A DNA stretch of 56,343 nt, taken from Pseudomonas sp. GM79 (lineage in GTDB: Bacteria > Pseudomonadota > Gammaproteobacteria > Pseudomonadales > Pseudomonadaceae). The first letter of the stretch is position 1. Each line of letters starts with the position of its first letter. The DNA is taken from the NCBI RefSeq assembly GCF_000282495.1, contig NZ_AKJE01000057.1, positions 1 to 56,343 on the forward strand, read 5' to 3'. Of the stretch, positions 1 to 9,306 are shown piece after piece. Both the position numbers and the translations under genes were made by a program. The notes beneath the pieces are model-generated. The model was given only the letters and a program-made list of their open reading frames with translations. It was not told where the DNA came from and did no database searches.

Positions 1-23
1 CTGATGTTGACTGGCCCGGCGCA

Positions 24-47
24 TTCGCGAGCAAGCCCGCTCCCACA
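24..47. repeat. Half of a REP doublet cut by the window edge
   Basis: This is one REP core, reading TTCGCGAGCAAGC then CCGCTCCCACA. The bases to its left (GATGTTGACTGG) match the inner loop of the 90-bp REP doublets found later in the window, so its partner core very probably lies just outside. Confidence 0.8.
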
Positions 48-59
48 AGGTTTTGCGCG

Positions 60-148
60 CCCCTGTAGGAGCTGCCGAAGGCTGCGATCTTTTGACTTTG
101 CTCTTTAGAAGATCAAAAGATCGCAGCCTTCGGCAGCTCCTACAGGGG
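60..148. repeat. Perfect 36-bp inverted repeat (second repeat family)
   Basis: Bases 60-95 and 113-148 are perfect reverse complements separated by 17 bases. The arms begin CCCCTGTAGGAGCTGCC and carry GAAGGCTGCGATC. The sequence is unrelated to the main REP core. A related, partly diverged copy ends the window at about 56282-56343, so this is a second interspersed intergenic repeat family. It lies just past the stop codon of the TraX-like gene. Confidence 0.8.
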
Positions 149-865
149 TCAGGCAATGAGTTGGCGCAAAGCCAGAAGCACGAGGAAATGCGCGGGATAG
201 AGCGCATACGCCCAACGGCGCATCGGTGGTGGTTGGACGCCTTGGGCATGTCGCAATAGCAGCAGGCCCAACAGAGGCGCAATCAGACAAGCGGCAATGC
301 CGAGGATGGCTGCACTGCTGTGAAGTCGCACGGCGTAATACAGCACTTGCCATTGATTGGCCGCCAGGCAGACCAGCCCCGCCAGCAGACTGAGATACCA
401 GGGGCGGTTAATCACCAGCAACATCGCCAGCGGCAACAGCACGCCGAAGAATCCGAACATCAGTCGTTCCGGGAACAGCGCCGCCAGTAACAAGGCACCC
501 GCCGCCAATAGTCGCGGCTGAAGCAGCCTGTGCTGCCAGCCGCGGGCGACCAACAAACCCAGAACCAACGTGGGCAACACGTTTAAGGTGTAATGATCAG
601 GAATGTACATCCGGTAGGGAATTTCGCTCAGGGCGCTAAACAGCGATAACCAACCGAGGTAGCGCCATTGGCCGTCGGTCGTTACTGCCTGTGCCCGCGA
701 CAGATTTGCCGCCATCGCCAAACAAAACCACGGGAACGCCAATCTACCCGGGACATACAGAATATCGACGGAATAACCGACATATCGCAGGTGATCGAGC
801 ACCATGCTCAGCAGCGCCAGCCACTTGAGCAGATCCAGCGCCCCATCCCGTTGAGTCATGTGCAT
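149..865 (-). CDS. TraX family membrane protein
   Basis: The 238-residue protein has a run of hydrophobic segments: an N-terminal LDLLKWLALLSMVLDH stretch, a segment near residues 40-55, several between residues 95 and 200, and a C-terminal one ending ALYPAHFLVLLALRQL. Both ends resemble the TraX family, whose founding member is an inner-membrane enzyme that acetylates F pilin. There are no conjugation genes here, so a pilin role is unlikely; chromosomal TraX-like proteins are uncharacterised acyltransferase-like membrane proteins. A second in-frame ATG lies two codons downstream at 859. The gene is divergent from the threonine aldolase gene. Confidence 0.75.
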   Translation of the reverse strand: MHMTQRDGALDLLKWLALLSMVLDHLRYVGYSVDILYVPGRLAFPWFCLAMAANLSRAQAVTTDGQWRYLGWLSLFSALSEIPYRMYIPDHYTLNVLPTLVLGLLVARGWQHRLLQPRLLAAGALLLAALFPERLMFGFFGVLLPLAMLLVINRPWYLSLLAGLVCLAANQWQVLYYAVRLHSSAAILGIAACLIAPLLGLLLLRHAQGVQPPPMRRWAYALYPAHFLVLLALRQLIA

Positions 866-996
866 AATTGCCCGTCAACCGTGTATTTTTCTGACAGCAA
901 CATCCCGTGTGCTCCCCGGACGATCTTCGGTAAAGTGCGCACCATCATTGACCACGATGCTCTTCACCATAAGAGCCTCGACCACGGAAGCCGGCC

Positions 997-2037
997 ATGA
1001 CCGATAAGAGCCAACAATTCGCCAGCGACAACTATTCCGGTATCTGCCCTGAAGCCTGGGCTGCCATGGAACAGGCCAACCACGGCCACCAGCGCGCTTA
1101 TGGCGACGATGAGTGGACCGCACGCGCGTCCGATCAATTCCGCAAACTGTTCGAAACCGACTGCGAAGTGTTCTTCGCCTTCAACGGCACCGCGGCCAAC
1201 TCGTTGGCCCTGTCATCACTGTGCCAGAGTTACCACAGCGTGATCTGCTCGGAAACCGCCCACGTCGAAACCGACGAATGCGGCGCGCCGGAGTTTTTCT
1301 CCAACGGCTCCAAGCTGCTCATCGCCCGCACCGAAAACGGCAAGCTGACGCCGGAGTCGATCCGCGAAATCGCCCTCAAGCGCCAGGACATCCACTACCC
1401 CAAACCCCGCGTAGTGACCCTGACCCAGGCCACCGAAGTCGGCAGCGTGTACACCCCGCAAGAAATCCGCGCCATCAGCGTCACCTGCAAAGAACTGGGC
1501 CTGAACCTGCACATGGACGGCGCACGCTTCTCCAATGCTTGCGCATTTCTTGGCTGCTCACCGGCAGACCTGACCTGGAAGGCCGGGGTCGATGTCTTGT
1601 GCTTCGGCGGCACGAAAAACGGCATGGCGGTGGGCGAAGCGATCCTGTTCTTCAACCACAAACTGGCCGAAGATTTCGACTACCGCTGCAAACAGGCCGG
1701 GCAACTGGCGTCGAAGATGCGCTTCCTCTCCGCACCGTGGGTCGGGATCCTGGAAAACGACGCCTGGCTCAAATACGCCCGCCACGCCAACCACTGCGCG
1801 CAGCTGCTGGCCGAACTGGTGAGCGATATTCCTGGCGTGGAGCTGATGTTCCCGGTGCAGGCCAACGGCGTATTCCTGCAACTGTCGGAACCGGCAATCG
1901 CCGCACTGACCGCCAAGGGCTGGCGCTTCTACACCTTCATCGGCAACGGCGGCGCACGCTTCATGTGCTCGTGGGACACCGAAGAAGAACGCGTGCGCGA
2001 ATTGGCGGCGGATATTCGACAAGTAATGGCAGGCTGA
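997..2037 (+). CDS. ltaE: Low-specificity L-threonine aldolase
   Basis: The 346-residue PLP enzyme of the beta-eliminating lyase fold cleaves threonine or allo-threonine to glycine and acetaldehyde in the cytoplasm. The HMDGAR motif at residues 172-177 supplies the aspartate that contacts the pyridine nitrogen. The Schiff-base lysine is K207 in FGGTKNG. Length is normal for the family. It lies near the glycine betaine demethylase genes, as in other Pseudomonas, which fits a role in handling glycine released by betaine breakdown; that link is inference. A 90-bp REP doublet follows directly. Confidence 0.92.
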   Translation: MTDKSQQFASDNYSGICPEAWAAMEQANHGHQRAYGDDEWTARASDQFRKLFETDCEVFFAFNGTAANSLALSSLCQSYHSVICSETAHVETDECGAPEFFSNGSKLLIARTENGKLTPESIREIALKRQDIHYPKPRVVTLTQATEVGSVYTPQEIRAISVTCKELGLNLHMDGARFSNACAFLGCSPADLTWKAGVDVLCFGGTKNGMAVGEAILFFNHKLAEDFDYRCKQAGQLASKMRFLSAPWVGILENDAWLKYARHANHCAQLLAELVSDIPGVELMFPVQANGVFLQLSEPAIAALTAKGWRFYTFIGNGGARFMCSWDTEEERVRELAADIRQVMAG

Positions 2038-2051
2038 CGCCCACCAGCTTT

Positions 2052-2141
2052 TGTGGGAGCGGGCTTGCTCGCGAAGAGGGAGTGTCAGTCGACATCAATG
2101 CCGCCTGGTACACCGCCTTCGCGAGCAAGCCCGCTCCCACA
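2052..2141. repeat. REP doublet, 90-bp type
   Basis: Two inverted REP cores (2052-2075 and 2118-2141) point toward each other around a loop containing GTGTCAGTCGACATCAATG. It lies between the threonine aldolase and SDR genes. Confidence 0.9.
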
Positions 2142-2241
2142 GGTTCCGCGCCTTAACTGACTGCCCTCCAACAAGACTTCGTCTACATTGACTGGCGAGC
2201 TGTTTCGATCCGCTCAGATAACAACAATCAGGAGCGTACGC

Positions 2242-3066
2242 ATGTCATTACAAGGCAAAACCCTGTTTATCACCGGCGCCAGCCGTGGCATTGGGCGTGA
2301 AATTGCGCTGCGGGCAGCCAAGGACGGGGCCAACATCGTGATTGCCGCCAAAAGTGCCGCCCCTCATCCCAAACTGCCTGGCACCATTTTCAGCGTGGCG
2401 GCGGAAGTCGAAGCCGCGGGTGGCAAGGCACTGGCCTTGCAGGTGGATGTGCGTGATGAAATTGCCGTGCGCCAGGCCATGGTCGATGCCAGTGAGCATT
2501 TCGGCGGCATCGATGCGCTGATCAACAATGCCGGGGCGATCAAGCTGACCGGGGTGCAACACATCGAACTCAAGCGCTTCGACCTGATGCACCAGATCAA
2601 CACCCGCGCGGTGCTGCTGTGCAGTCAGGCTGCCCTGCCCTATCTGAAAAAAACTGGCGGCCACATCCTCAACCTGTCGCCGCCGCTGAACTTGGCCACC
2701 AAGTGGTTCGCCCAGTACAGCCCGTACACCGTGACCAAGTACGGCATGAGTATGCTGACCCTGGGCATGAGCGAGGAATTCGCCTCCTACGGCATCAGCG
2801 TCAATTCCCTGTGGCCGCAGACCATGATCGCCACTGCCGCCATCGAGTTTCAGCTGGGGTCACGCGAGTCGTTCAAGCATGCGCGCACGCCGGCGATTAT
2901 GGCGGATGCGGCTCACGCGATTCTGAGCAGCAGTGGCCGCAGCATTACCGGGCGGTTGCTGATTGATGAGGAGATTCTGCGGGAGCATGGCGTGACCGAA
3001 TTCGATCATTACCGCTTTGAGCCCGACACCAAAGACAAGCTGATGCCAGACCTGTTTGTGGACTGA
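2242..3066 (+). CDS. SDR family NAD(P)-dependent oxidoreductase
   Basis: The 274-residue classical short-chain dehydrogenase has the glycine-rich nucleotide-binding motif TGASRGIG near the N-terminus, the NNAG motif, and a later YTVTKYGMS segment carrying the YxxxK catalytic pair. It resembles the HSDL2-type subgroup, in which the LINNAGAI and NLSPPLN blocks are typical. The substrate cannot be deduced. The ATG at 2242 is chosen because AGGAG lies a few bases upstream; an upstream in-frame start at 2188 has no such signal. No operon partner is evident. Confidence 0.85.
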   Translation: MSLQGKTLFITGASRGIGREIALRAAKDGANIVIAAKSAAPHPKLPGTIFSVAAEVEAAGGKALALQVDVRDEIAVRQAMVDASEHFGGIDALINNAGAIKLTGVQHIELKRFDLMHQINTRAVLLCSQAALPYLKKTGGHILNLSPPLNLATKWFAQYSPYTVTKYGMSMLTLGMSEEFASYGISVNSLWPQTMIATAAIEFQLGSRESFKHARTPAIMADAAHAILSSSGRSITGRLLIDEEILREHGVTEFDHYRFEPDTKDKLMPDLFVD

Positions 3067-3078
3067 AATACCAACCAT

Positions 3079-3168
3079 TGTGGGAGCGGGCTTGCTCGCG
3101 AAAGCGGTGTGTCAGGCAACATCAATGTTGACTGTGCCGCCGCCTTCGCGAGCAAGCCCGCTCCCACA
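3079..3168. repeat. REP doublet, 90-bp type
   Basis: Inverted cores at 3079-3102 and 3145-3168 flank a loop containing the small palindrome AACATCAATGTT. It separates the convergent SDR and gbcB genes, and its right core abuts the gbcB stop codon. Confidence 0.9.
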
Positions 3169-3171
3169 GGT

Positions 3172-4272
3172 TCAGAACTCGATCCGCACGTCGCCCTTCG
3201 GAACGCTGCAGCACGACAGGATGAACCCTTCGGCCTCGTCTTCCTCGGTAATCCCGCCGTTGTGGTCCATTTCGACCTCGCCCCCCAGCTTCATCACCTT
3301 GCAGGTCCCGCAAATCCCCATCCCGCAGGCTTTCGGGATCAGCAAGCCAAGCTTGGCCGCCGCCGCATGCACGGTTTCACCCGGTGCAACACGAATGCTC
3401 TTGCCGGAAGCGGTGAATTCCACCTGATGCAGATCCGCCGCGTCGACTTCCGGAGCATCCGCCGCTTGTTCGGCTTGCTCCACCGCGTCGGCACGGGCTT
3501 CCGGCGGCGTCGCGCCGAAGGATTCCTCGTGATAACGCTTCATGTCGAAACCCGCCGTCTCAAGCATGCGCTTGACCGCGTTCATGTACGGGGTCGGGCC
3601 GCAGCAGAAGACTTCACGGTCGAGGAAGTCCGGCGCCATCAGTTCGAGCATCTTGTGGTTCAGGTAACCGCGATAACCGGCCCACGGCTCGCCCAGACCA
3701 TGCTTCTCGCAGATCAGGTGCAGGCTGAAGTTATCGATCCGCGACGCCATGTGTTCGAGTTCGCGGTGGTAAATGATGTCTTTCGGTGAACGGGCGCTGT
3801 GGATAAACACCATGTCGACATTGCCGTTGGTGTCGTAGAACCAACGGGCCATGGACATGCACGGCGTAATACCGACGCCGCCGCTGAGGTAGAGCACTTT
3901 CGGCGCAGGGAAGTCCATGGCGTTGAACAGCCCGACAGGCCCGTGCACCGCCAGCTCCTGGCCTTCATGCAGGGTGTCGTGCAGCCAGTTGGACACCTTG
4001 CCCCCCGGCACGCGCTTGATGGTCACCGAAAAGCTGTACGGCACCGACGGCGAGCTGGAAATGGTGTAGGAGCGCATGATCGGCACGCCGTCGATTTCCA
4101 GCTCCAGGGTGACGAACTGCCCCGGCTTGAAGAAGAACAGGATCGGCTGGTCGGCCATAAAGCAGAAGGTGCGCACATCCCAGGTTTCCTGGATGACTTT
4201 GACGCAACGGACGATGTGTCGACCATTGGCCCAGGTCTGGGTGGTTACCGGATTCAGGAAGCTGTTGGACAT
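3172..4272 (-). CDS. gbcB: Glycine betaine demethylase reductase subunit GbcB
   Basis: The 366-residue protein passes electrons from NADH through a flavin and a 2Fe-2S cluster to the Rieske oxygenase GbcA, which oxidatively removes one methyl from glycine betaine. The flavin-binding RSYTISS motif, the NAD-binding GGVGITPCM segment, and a C-terminal plant-type ferredoxin domain (CGMGICGTC with a distal CC) appear in the expected order. The start at 4272 gives MSNSFLNP; a further in-frame ATG lies four codons upstream. It is divergent from gbcA across a 283-bp regulatory region. Identity rests on the pairing with gbcA and on family features. Confidence 0.95.
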   Translation of the reverse strand: MSNSFLNPVTTQTWANGRHIVRCVKVIQETWDVRTFCFMADQPILFFFKPGQFVTLELEIDGVPIMRSYTISSSPSVPYSFSVTIKRVPGGKVSNWLHDTLHEGQELAVHGPVGLFNAMDFPAPKVLYLSGGVGITPCMSMARWFYDTNGNVDMVFIHSARSPKDIIYHRELEHMASRIDNFSLHLICEKHGLGEPWAGYRGYLNHKMLELMAPDFLDREVFCCGPTPYMNAVKRMLETAGFDMKRYHEESFGATPPEARADAVEQAEQAADAPEVDAADLHQVEFTASGKSIRVAPGETVHAAAAKLGLLIPKACGMGICGTCKVMKLGGEVEMDHNGGITEEDEAEGFILSCCSVPKGDVRIEF

Positions 4273-4555
4273 GCTGTTCTCCACGGCCGACTACCGGCCT
4301 TTATGTTGGCGATTCTGCGTATAGCGCAGCTCCTCCATTTACCTATCTGCGACATTCACATACTTATCGCGACCAGCCCCCAATTACCGGGGGTTGCGCG
4401 TCGGGAACAGATTTGGCCATGTCGCCCATGGATAAGGTTCTGGCGAGCGCCGGCCCCACACTCGCCCCATACCAAGACACAATCTTTACACCTTGCGTAG
4501 CAAACCTGATTAGCCACTTTCGCCGGCCACACAGAATGGCCTTGAGGATTAAATG
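4273..4555. promoter_or_regulatory. gbcB/gbcA divergent regulatory region
   Basis: This 283-bp region separates the divergent starts. It contains two GCGAC pentamers in the same orientation at 4349-4353 and 4369-4373, 20 bp apart, as expected for the two half-sites of an AraC-type activator. GbdR is known to activate gbcA and gbcB in P. aeruginosa, so these are candidate GbdR half-sites (inference). A short C5/G5 hairpin lies near 4377-4394. The gbcA ribosome-binding site GAGGA is at 4544-4548. Confidence 0.5.
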
Positions 4556-5851
4556 ATGGACGTCACCACTACCCTGAGCCTGGGCGATCCACTGGAACCC
4601 GCACGCAAGGCCACCGCACAGATGCTGCAAGAGCGCGAGCGCACTTTCTCGCTGCCGCAGCCGTTTTACTCTGACGAGCGGCTGTTTGATATCGACATGC
4701 AGGAAATCTTCCAGAAAGAGTGGTTGATCGCCGGCATGACCTGCGAGATCCCGACCAAGGGTAACTACCTGACCCTGCAAGTCGGCAAGAACCCGATCAT
4801 CGTGATTCGTGGCGCCGATGGCGTGGTCCATGCGTTCCACAACGTCTGCCGTCACCGCGGTTCACGGCTGTGCACCAGCGAAAAAGGCAAAGTCGCCAAA
4901 CTGGTCTGCCACTACCACCAGTGGACGTATGAGCTGGACGGTCGCCTGCTGTTCGCCGGCACCGAGATGGGCGCCGACTTCGACATGAAGCAGTACGGCC
5001 TCAAGCCGGTGAACGTGAAAACCGCTGGCGGCTACATCTTCATCAGCCTGTCGGAAAACCCGCCGGCCATTGATGACTTCCTGTCGACGCTGAACCATTA
5101 CATGGAACCGTACGACATGGAGAACACCAAGGTGGCGATTACCACCACCTTGATGGAGAAAGCCAACTGGAAACTGGTGCTGGAAAACAACCGCGAGTGC
5201 TACCACTGCAACGCCTCGCACCCGGAACTGTTGAAAACCCTGCTGGAATGGGACGACGTCACCGACCCGCGTGCCGACCAGGCCTTCAAGGACCACGTCG
5301 CTGCTTCGGCCGCTGCCTGGGAAGCCGAGAAGATCCCTTACGCCCACGCCAGTTTCGGCCTGCGTAACCGCATCGTGCGCATGCCGCTGCTCAAGGGCAC
5401 CGTGTCGATGACCATGGACGGCAAACAGGGCTGCGCCAAACTCATGGGCCGCATCAAGAACCCGGACCTGGGTTCGATGCGCATCCTGCACCTGCCACAC
5501 TCGTGGAACCACTGCATGGGCGACCACATCATCGTGTTCACCGTGTGGCCGATCAGCGCTCAGGAAACCATGGTCACCACCAAGTGGATCGTGCACAAGG
5601 ACGCGGTCGAAGGCGTGGACTACGACGTGGAGCGCATGCGCCAGGTCTGGGATGCGACCAACGACCAGGACCGTCGCCTGGCCGAAGAAAACCAGCGCGG
5701 GATCAACTCCACCGCCTACCAGCCAGGGCCTTACTCCAAGACCTATGAGTTTGGCGTGGTGAACTTCGTGGATTGGTACAGCGAGCGGTTGCTGAACAAC
5801 CTTGGGGCCGAGCCTGCGCCGTACCTCAAAGGGGTTCCGGTTCAGGGATAA
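4556..5851 (+). CDS. gbcA: Glycine betaine demethylase Rieske oxygenase GbcA
   Basis: The 431-residue terminal oxygenase demethylates glycine betaine to dimethylglycine with release of formaldehyde. The Rieske 2Fe-2S ligands appear as CRHRG (C98, H100) and CHYHQW (C118, H121). The mononuclear iron site follows in NNRECYHCNASHPE, with H217 and H222 as the likely ligands. Two adjacent ATG codons exist (4553 and 4556); the second has better spacing to GAGGA at 4544, and using the first adds one methionine. It is divergent from its reductase gbcB, and a REP doublet follows. Confidence 0.96.
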   Translation: MDVTTTLSLGDPLEPARKATAQMLQERERTFSLPQPFYSDERLFDIDMQEIFQKEWLIAGMTCEIPTKGNYLTLQVGKNPIIVIRGADGVVHAFHNVCRHRGSRLCTSEKGKVAKLVCHYHQWTYELDGRLLFAGTEMGADFDMKQYGLKPVNVKTAGGYIFISLSENPPAIDDFLSTLNHYMEPYDMENTKVAITTTLMEKANWKLVLENNRECYHCNASHPELLKTLLEWDDVTDPRADQAFKDHVAASAAAWEAEKIPYAHASFGLRNRIVRMPLLKGTVSMTMDGKQGCAKLMGRIKNPDLGSMRILHLPHSWNHCMGDHIIVFTVWPISAQETMVTTKWIVHKDAVEGVDYDVERMRQVWDATNDQDRRLAEENQRGINSTAYQPGPYSKTYEFGVVNFVDWYSERLLNNLGAEPAPYLKGVPVQG

Positions 5852-5861
5852 GATCAAGAGC

Positions 5862-5953
5862 TTCGCGAGCAAGCCCGCTCCCACATTAGATCGGTGGCGT
5901 ACACAAAACCTGTGAACGACTCGGTCAACTGTGGGAGCGGGCTTGCTCGCGAA
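5862..5953. repeat. REP doublet, outward type, 92 bp
   Basis: Two REP cores (5862-5885 and 5930-5953) are arranged in the opposite order from the 90-bp type, around a loop containing GCGTACACAAAACCTGTG. It lies between gbcA and the convergent metallophosphoesterase gene. Confidence 0.88.
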
Positions 5954-5974
5954 AGCGGTCGCACATTCACCCAA

Positions 5975-7219
5975 TCAACTTGAAGACCACCGCACCGACC
6001 CATCCTCCCCAATAAACGTCTCTTCGATGTTCTCCCCCACCAGCCGCACCTTCACATAACCGTTCAACACCCGATCCGGGTACGCCTCATCCCGCGCATT
6101 TTGGGTTTCCGACCACAGCACCCGCGCATGCCCGTTCAGCTCACTGGCATTGCCGTAGGGAATCGCCCCATGCCCGGCGCAGCGCGCATGCAACCCGCCT
6201 TGAGCGGCGTAGCAGATGCCGTTGTGCAAATGCCCCCAATACCAATAATCCGGCTCGCGGCCCAAGGCATCGCACACCGGTTGATACAGCGCCGTCTTGT
6301 TGTGCCCGGTAATGTCGAAACCCTGGTGATGACTGAGCACCATGATCTTCTTGCGCTGGGGCAAGTCTTTCATCCAGTCGATCTGCTGCTTGTTCAGTGC
6401 ACCGTCCATGTACAGGTTGATCGCATCGGAGGCGTAAGCCGTGTCGAGCCCGATCACCAGCCAGTCATCGTTGTACAACGCAAAATAACTGGTGCCCTGC
6501 TGCGCCGGAAAACGCTTGGCCAGTTCCTTGAAATAGCCATGGGCGCCGCTGTACATCTCGTGGTTGGAGTTGAGGGTGAACGAGCCGTGCTTGCCCATGG
6601 GCCAGCCGACCATGTCGACGTCTTCCTGAGAGCGGGTGCCGGCGTAGTACACGTCCCCCAGGTGAATAGTGAAATCGGCCTGGGCCAGTTGCATCTGGTT
6701 GGCGACTGAGACCGCCGGGGCGTGGCTATCGAACGGCCCGGTGCCCCAGTCGCCGGCGATGGCAAGGGTCACGTCACTGTCCATGCGCATCAACGCCGGG
6801 GTGGTGGCGAACGGCGCGTGATGCCGCAGGTTCTCGATCCACTTGAGCAATGCCTCGCTCCACAACAGATCCAGCAGCTCCCATTTGCGACAACCGAGCA
6901 GGCTGCCGTCCTTGAGCACTCGGGTTTGCAGTTCGTCTACCGATTGCGGCAAGGGGCTGGCGTTACCGATGTGCAGGATCGACAAGCCATGCGCCAACTC
7001 CCACGGCACACTCGGCTGATCGTCCGGCATATCACCGTGCTTGAGCACGTATTGCGCCTGATCGTGACCCCGCTGCAGCAGCGCGACAATAGCCTGGTAC
7101 TCCTCCGGTTCAAGCTCGCTGACGAGCTTTTTCCAGGCCATTTCCAAACGGGTGAACAAGCCATGTACGCGTAGCTTGACCTTGTCGTACTCGTGTTCCC
7201 AATGACTGACCAATGACAT
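5975..7219 (-). CDS. Metallophosphoesterase (calcineurin-like)
   Basis: The 414-residue protein has the metal-binding blocks of the calcineurin-like phosphoesterase fold in order: GDWG (156-159), GDVYYAG (from 188), NSNHE (217-221), SHH (296-298) and GHLH (329-332). The usual GNHD/E block reads SNHE here. The first ~145 residues are a non-catalytic extension. No signal peptide is seen. The start at 7219 is chosen because a GGAGG ribosome-binding site precedes it; upstream in-frame codons overlap the cytochrome gene. It is the last gene of a three-gene minus-strand cluster. The substrate is unknown. Confidence 0.85.
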   Translation of the reverse strand: MSLVSHWEHEYDKVKLRVHGLFTRLEMAWKKLVSELEPEEYQAIVALLQRGHDQAQYVLKHGDMPDDQPSVPWELAHGLSILHIGNASPLPQSVDELQTRVLKDGSLLGCRKWELLDLLWSEALLKWIENLRHHAPFATTPALMRMDSDVTLAIAGDWGTGPFDSHAPAVSVANQMQLAQADFTIHLGDVYYAGTRSQEDVDMVGWPMGKHGSFTLNSNHEMYSGAHGYFKELAKRFPAQQGTSYFALYNDDWLVIGLDTAYASDAINLYMDGALNKQQIDWMKDLPQRKKIMVLSHHQGFDITGHNKTALYQPVCDALGREPDYWYWGHLHNGICYAAQGGLHARCAGHGAIPYGNASELNGHARVLWSETQNARDEAYPDRVLNGYVKVRLVGENIEETFIGEDGSVRWSSS

Positions 7220-7245
7220 GTCGCTTTCCTCCATCCGTAGTGGAA

Positions 7246-9114
7246 TCACAGGGTTTTCATGAACTCGATGAGCGCCCGCTTATCGAGTTCCGACAGCTGC
7301 GTGCCGTACAGGTGGCCGCCGTTGTGGTTGCCCTCCAGACGGGTGTCGTACTTGAAGTCCGCCGAGGCCTTCATCTGCTGGCCACTGGTGACGAAGCCGA
7401 CTTTGTCCTGGTCGTACACATCGGAGCCGGTAAAGAACACCAGCGGTCTCTTTTCCGGTGGTTGCAGCAAGTCCCACAGGGTCGGCACCGAACCGTTGTG
7501 CAAGTACGGCGCGCGCAACCAGACGCCGTCGGTGGGTGTGTTGCTGTAGCTCTGGGTCTTGCGATAGGCGCCAAAGTCGAACGGCGATTTCTTGAAGCCA
7601 TGGAAAGCCGTCACCAAACCATTGGTGAACGAGTTCAGCCGATGGGGATCGGTGCCCAGTTCATCAATGCTGGTGGTGACCTGACCGGTGTCGGTGCGGC
7701 CGAAATCATGGCAACCGGCGCAGTTGTTTTCCCAGACCGGTCTGCCCCGCGCGACTTTGGCCTGATCCAGCGCGAACGGCCATGCCGGCGCCTTGTGGCC
7801 CAGCAACCAGTTGGTCACCCGGTTGAAACTGGCCGGCAGCACTGACTCCGGCGTCGCGCCCACGGCCATGGCTGCCGCGTAGTTGCGCTCATGGATGTCG
7901 TTGTTGTTACCGTCCCAGTGCAGGTACAGCGACTCCCGAGGCTTCTGGTTCCACACTTGCGGCAAGTCGACGGTGCCAATGGTCGAGTCATCCGGGAAGC
8001 CGAACACCACCATTTTCGTCGGGTTGAAGGTGTCGGTGCGTCCCGGCCCTTGTGGGGCGCGCAGGCGTTGCCAGGCATAGGCCTGTTTCTGCTTGACCAG
8101 CGCGCTCGTGGCCATCGGAATGATCACGTAGCGGTTGTACAACCGCTCGAAGAACCCGAGCTGGAACTTGCTGTTGATCGCCGTCATCACCGCGTCGGGG
8201 GTGAATGTCGGGTCGCTGGCGCAGTTGTAGGCGAACCATTGGAAGGCCTGCAGTTGCAGGGTATTGGCCGGCGCGGTGGCCACCGGGATGGCGACGTCGC
8301 CGCTATTGGCCCGGTAGGAACCGGTGTGGCACAGGGCGCAGTTGGGCTCCACAGTCGGGTAACCGATCTGCCGCTTGGCCATGCCGATCGGCAGGTCCTT
8401 GCCGTTCTCGTAGAGGAAACCGAAAACTTCGTAGCCGCCGGGTTTCGGCAGCTTATCCGGGCACATCTGCGGCAGCACGGCGAACAGGTAATAGGGAATC
8501 CGCGCCTCGATGCCCAGGCCGATGGCGCCGTACTTGTAGTGATCCTCATCGGAGGCGTATTGCTCTGCCGGCACCACCCGCAGCATCTGGTACCAGGTTT
8601 CGTAGCCGATAAACCCCAGCGCCAGCACCACGACCAGCGTGGCGACCTTGAAGCTGTGCCGCTGCCAGCGTCGCGCCCACGCTGCGCGCCACTCAAGCCA
8701 GCCGTCGCGAAGCAACGCCAGGGGCCGATTGGCCGGCGCGCTGCCCAGGTACAGCAGAACCCCGAGGATCAGGAACATGCTCAGATCGCCCAGCAGCATC
8801 GGCACGAACACTTGAGCCTGGTTGCTGGTGTTGATCAGGTAGATCCAGAACGCCACGGCGACCAGTCGCGACAACACACACAGCCATGAATGCACGACAT
8901 ATCGTGGTGCGTTGAAGCCAGACGGCATGTAGAACAGGCTGATCCCCACCAGTAGCATCCCGGCGTTTTCCAGCCATGGATCGGAGAGTTGCGGTGGCAT
9001 CCCGAGCATCGAGGTCAGCAACGCCGGCGCGAACAGCGCCGGAATCGCGAAGACCATGTTCATCACGATGCCTATCCAGATGAAGCGTTGAAACCAGCGG
9101 ATGTAACTGTCCAT
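7246..9114 (-). CDS. Membrane-anchored dihaem cytochrome c
   Basis: The 622-residue protein has four or five N-terminal membrane segments in its first ~180 residues, then a large domain with two haem-binding CxxCH motifs, CALCH near residue 259 and CAGCH near 465. The C-terminal half resembles the dihaem cytochrome c peroxidase-like domain. The layout implies haems on the periplasmic face that can pass electrons to the respiratory chain. The ATG at 9114 sits ten bases after AAGGA, whereas an in-frame ATG at 9123 is almost on top of that site. It lies between the GMC fusion and the phosphoesterase gene, in the same direction. The physiological electron donor is unknown; the neighbouring GMC flavoprotein is an obvious candidate. 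Confidence 0.82.
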   Translation of the reverse strand: MDSYIRWFQRFIWIGIVMNMVFAIPALFAPALLTSMLGMPPQLSDPWLENAGMLLVGISLFYMPSGFNAPRYVVHSWLCVLSRLVAVAFWIYLINTSNQAQVFVPMLLGDLSMFLILGVLLYLGSAPANRPLALLRDGWLEWRAAWARRWQRHSFKVATLVVVLALGFIGYETWYQMLRVVPAEQYASDEDHYKYGAIGLGIEARIPYYLFAVLPQMCPDKLPKPGGYEVFGFLYENGKDLPIGMAKRQIGYPTVEPNCALCHTGSYRANSGDVAIPVATAPANTLQLQAFQWFAYNCASDPTFTPDAVMTAINSKFQLGFFERLYNRYVIIPMATSALVKQKQAYAWQRLRAPQGPGRTDTFNPTKMVVFGFPDDSTIGTVDLPQVWNQKPRESLYLHWDGNNNDIHERNYAAAMAVGATPESVLPASFNRVTNWLLGHKAPAWPFALDQAKVARGRPVWENNCAGCHDFGRTDTGQVTTSIDELGTDPHRLNSFTNGLVTAFHGFKKSPFDFGAYRKTQSYSNTPTDGVWLRAPYLHNGSVPTLWDLLQPPEKRPLVFFTGSDVYDQDKVGFVTSGQQMKASADFKYDTRLEGNHNGGHLYGTQLSELDKRALIEFMKTL

Positions 9115-9162
9115 GGCATCCATTTCCTTTTTGTCACCAATCCCAAGTCAGCACACGGCTTT

Positions 9163-9295
9163 TGTGGCGAGGGAGCTTGCTCCCGCTCGGCTGCGAAGCA
9201 GTCGTAAATCCAGAAAACGCAGTGCATCTGATAGATCGCGTCTTTAGGCTTTGGGGCTGCTTCGCAGCCCAGCGGGAGCAAGCTCCCTCGCCACA
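9163..9295. repeat. Inverted repeat, GAGGGAGCTTGCTCCC family
   Basis: The arms TGTGGCGAGGGAGCTTGC at 9163 and the reverse complement ending at 9295 flank a 133-bp element. A second inverted pair, GGCTGCGAAGCAG and GCTGCTTCGCAGCC, is nested inside. A copy of the same family is at 47379-47512. The sequence differs from the main REP core. It separates the GMC fusion gene from the cytochrome gene. Confidence 0.85.
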
Positions 9296-9306
9296 GGTAA
9301 GCAGTG

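Noticed and set aside
149..865. TraX-like gene as evidence of a conjugative element
   Set aside because: No other transfer genes are present; chromosomal TraX-like genes are common in Pseudomonas.
4377..4394. Short C5/G5 hairpin between gbcB and gbcA as a terminator or riboswitch
   Set aside because: The stem is short, no T run follows, and no known riboswitch core is visible.
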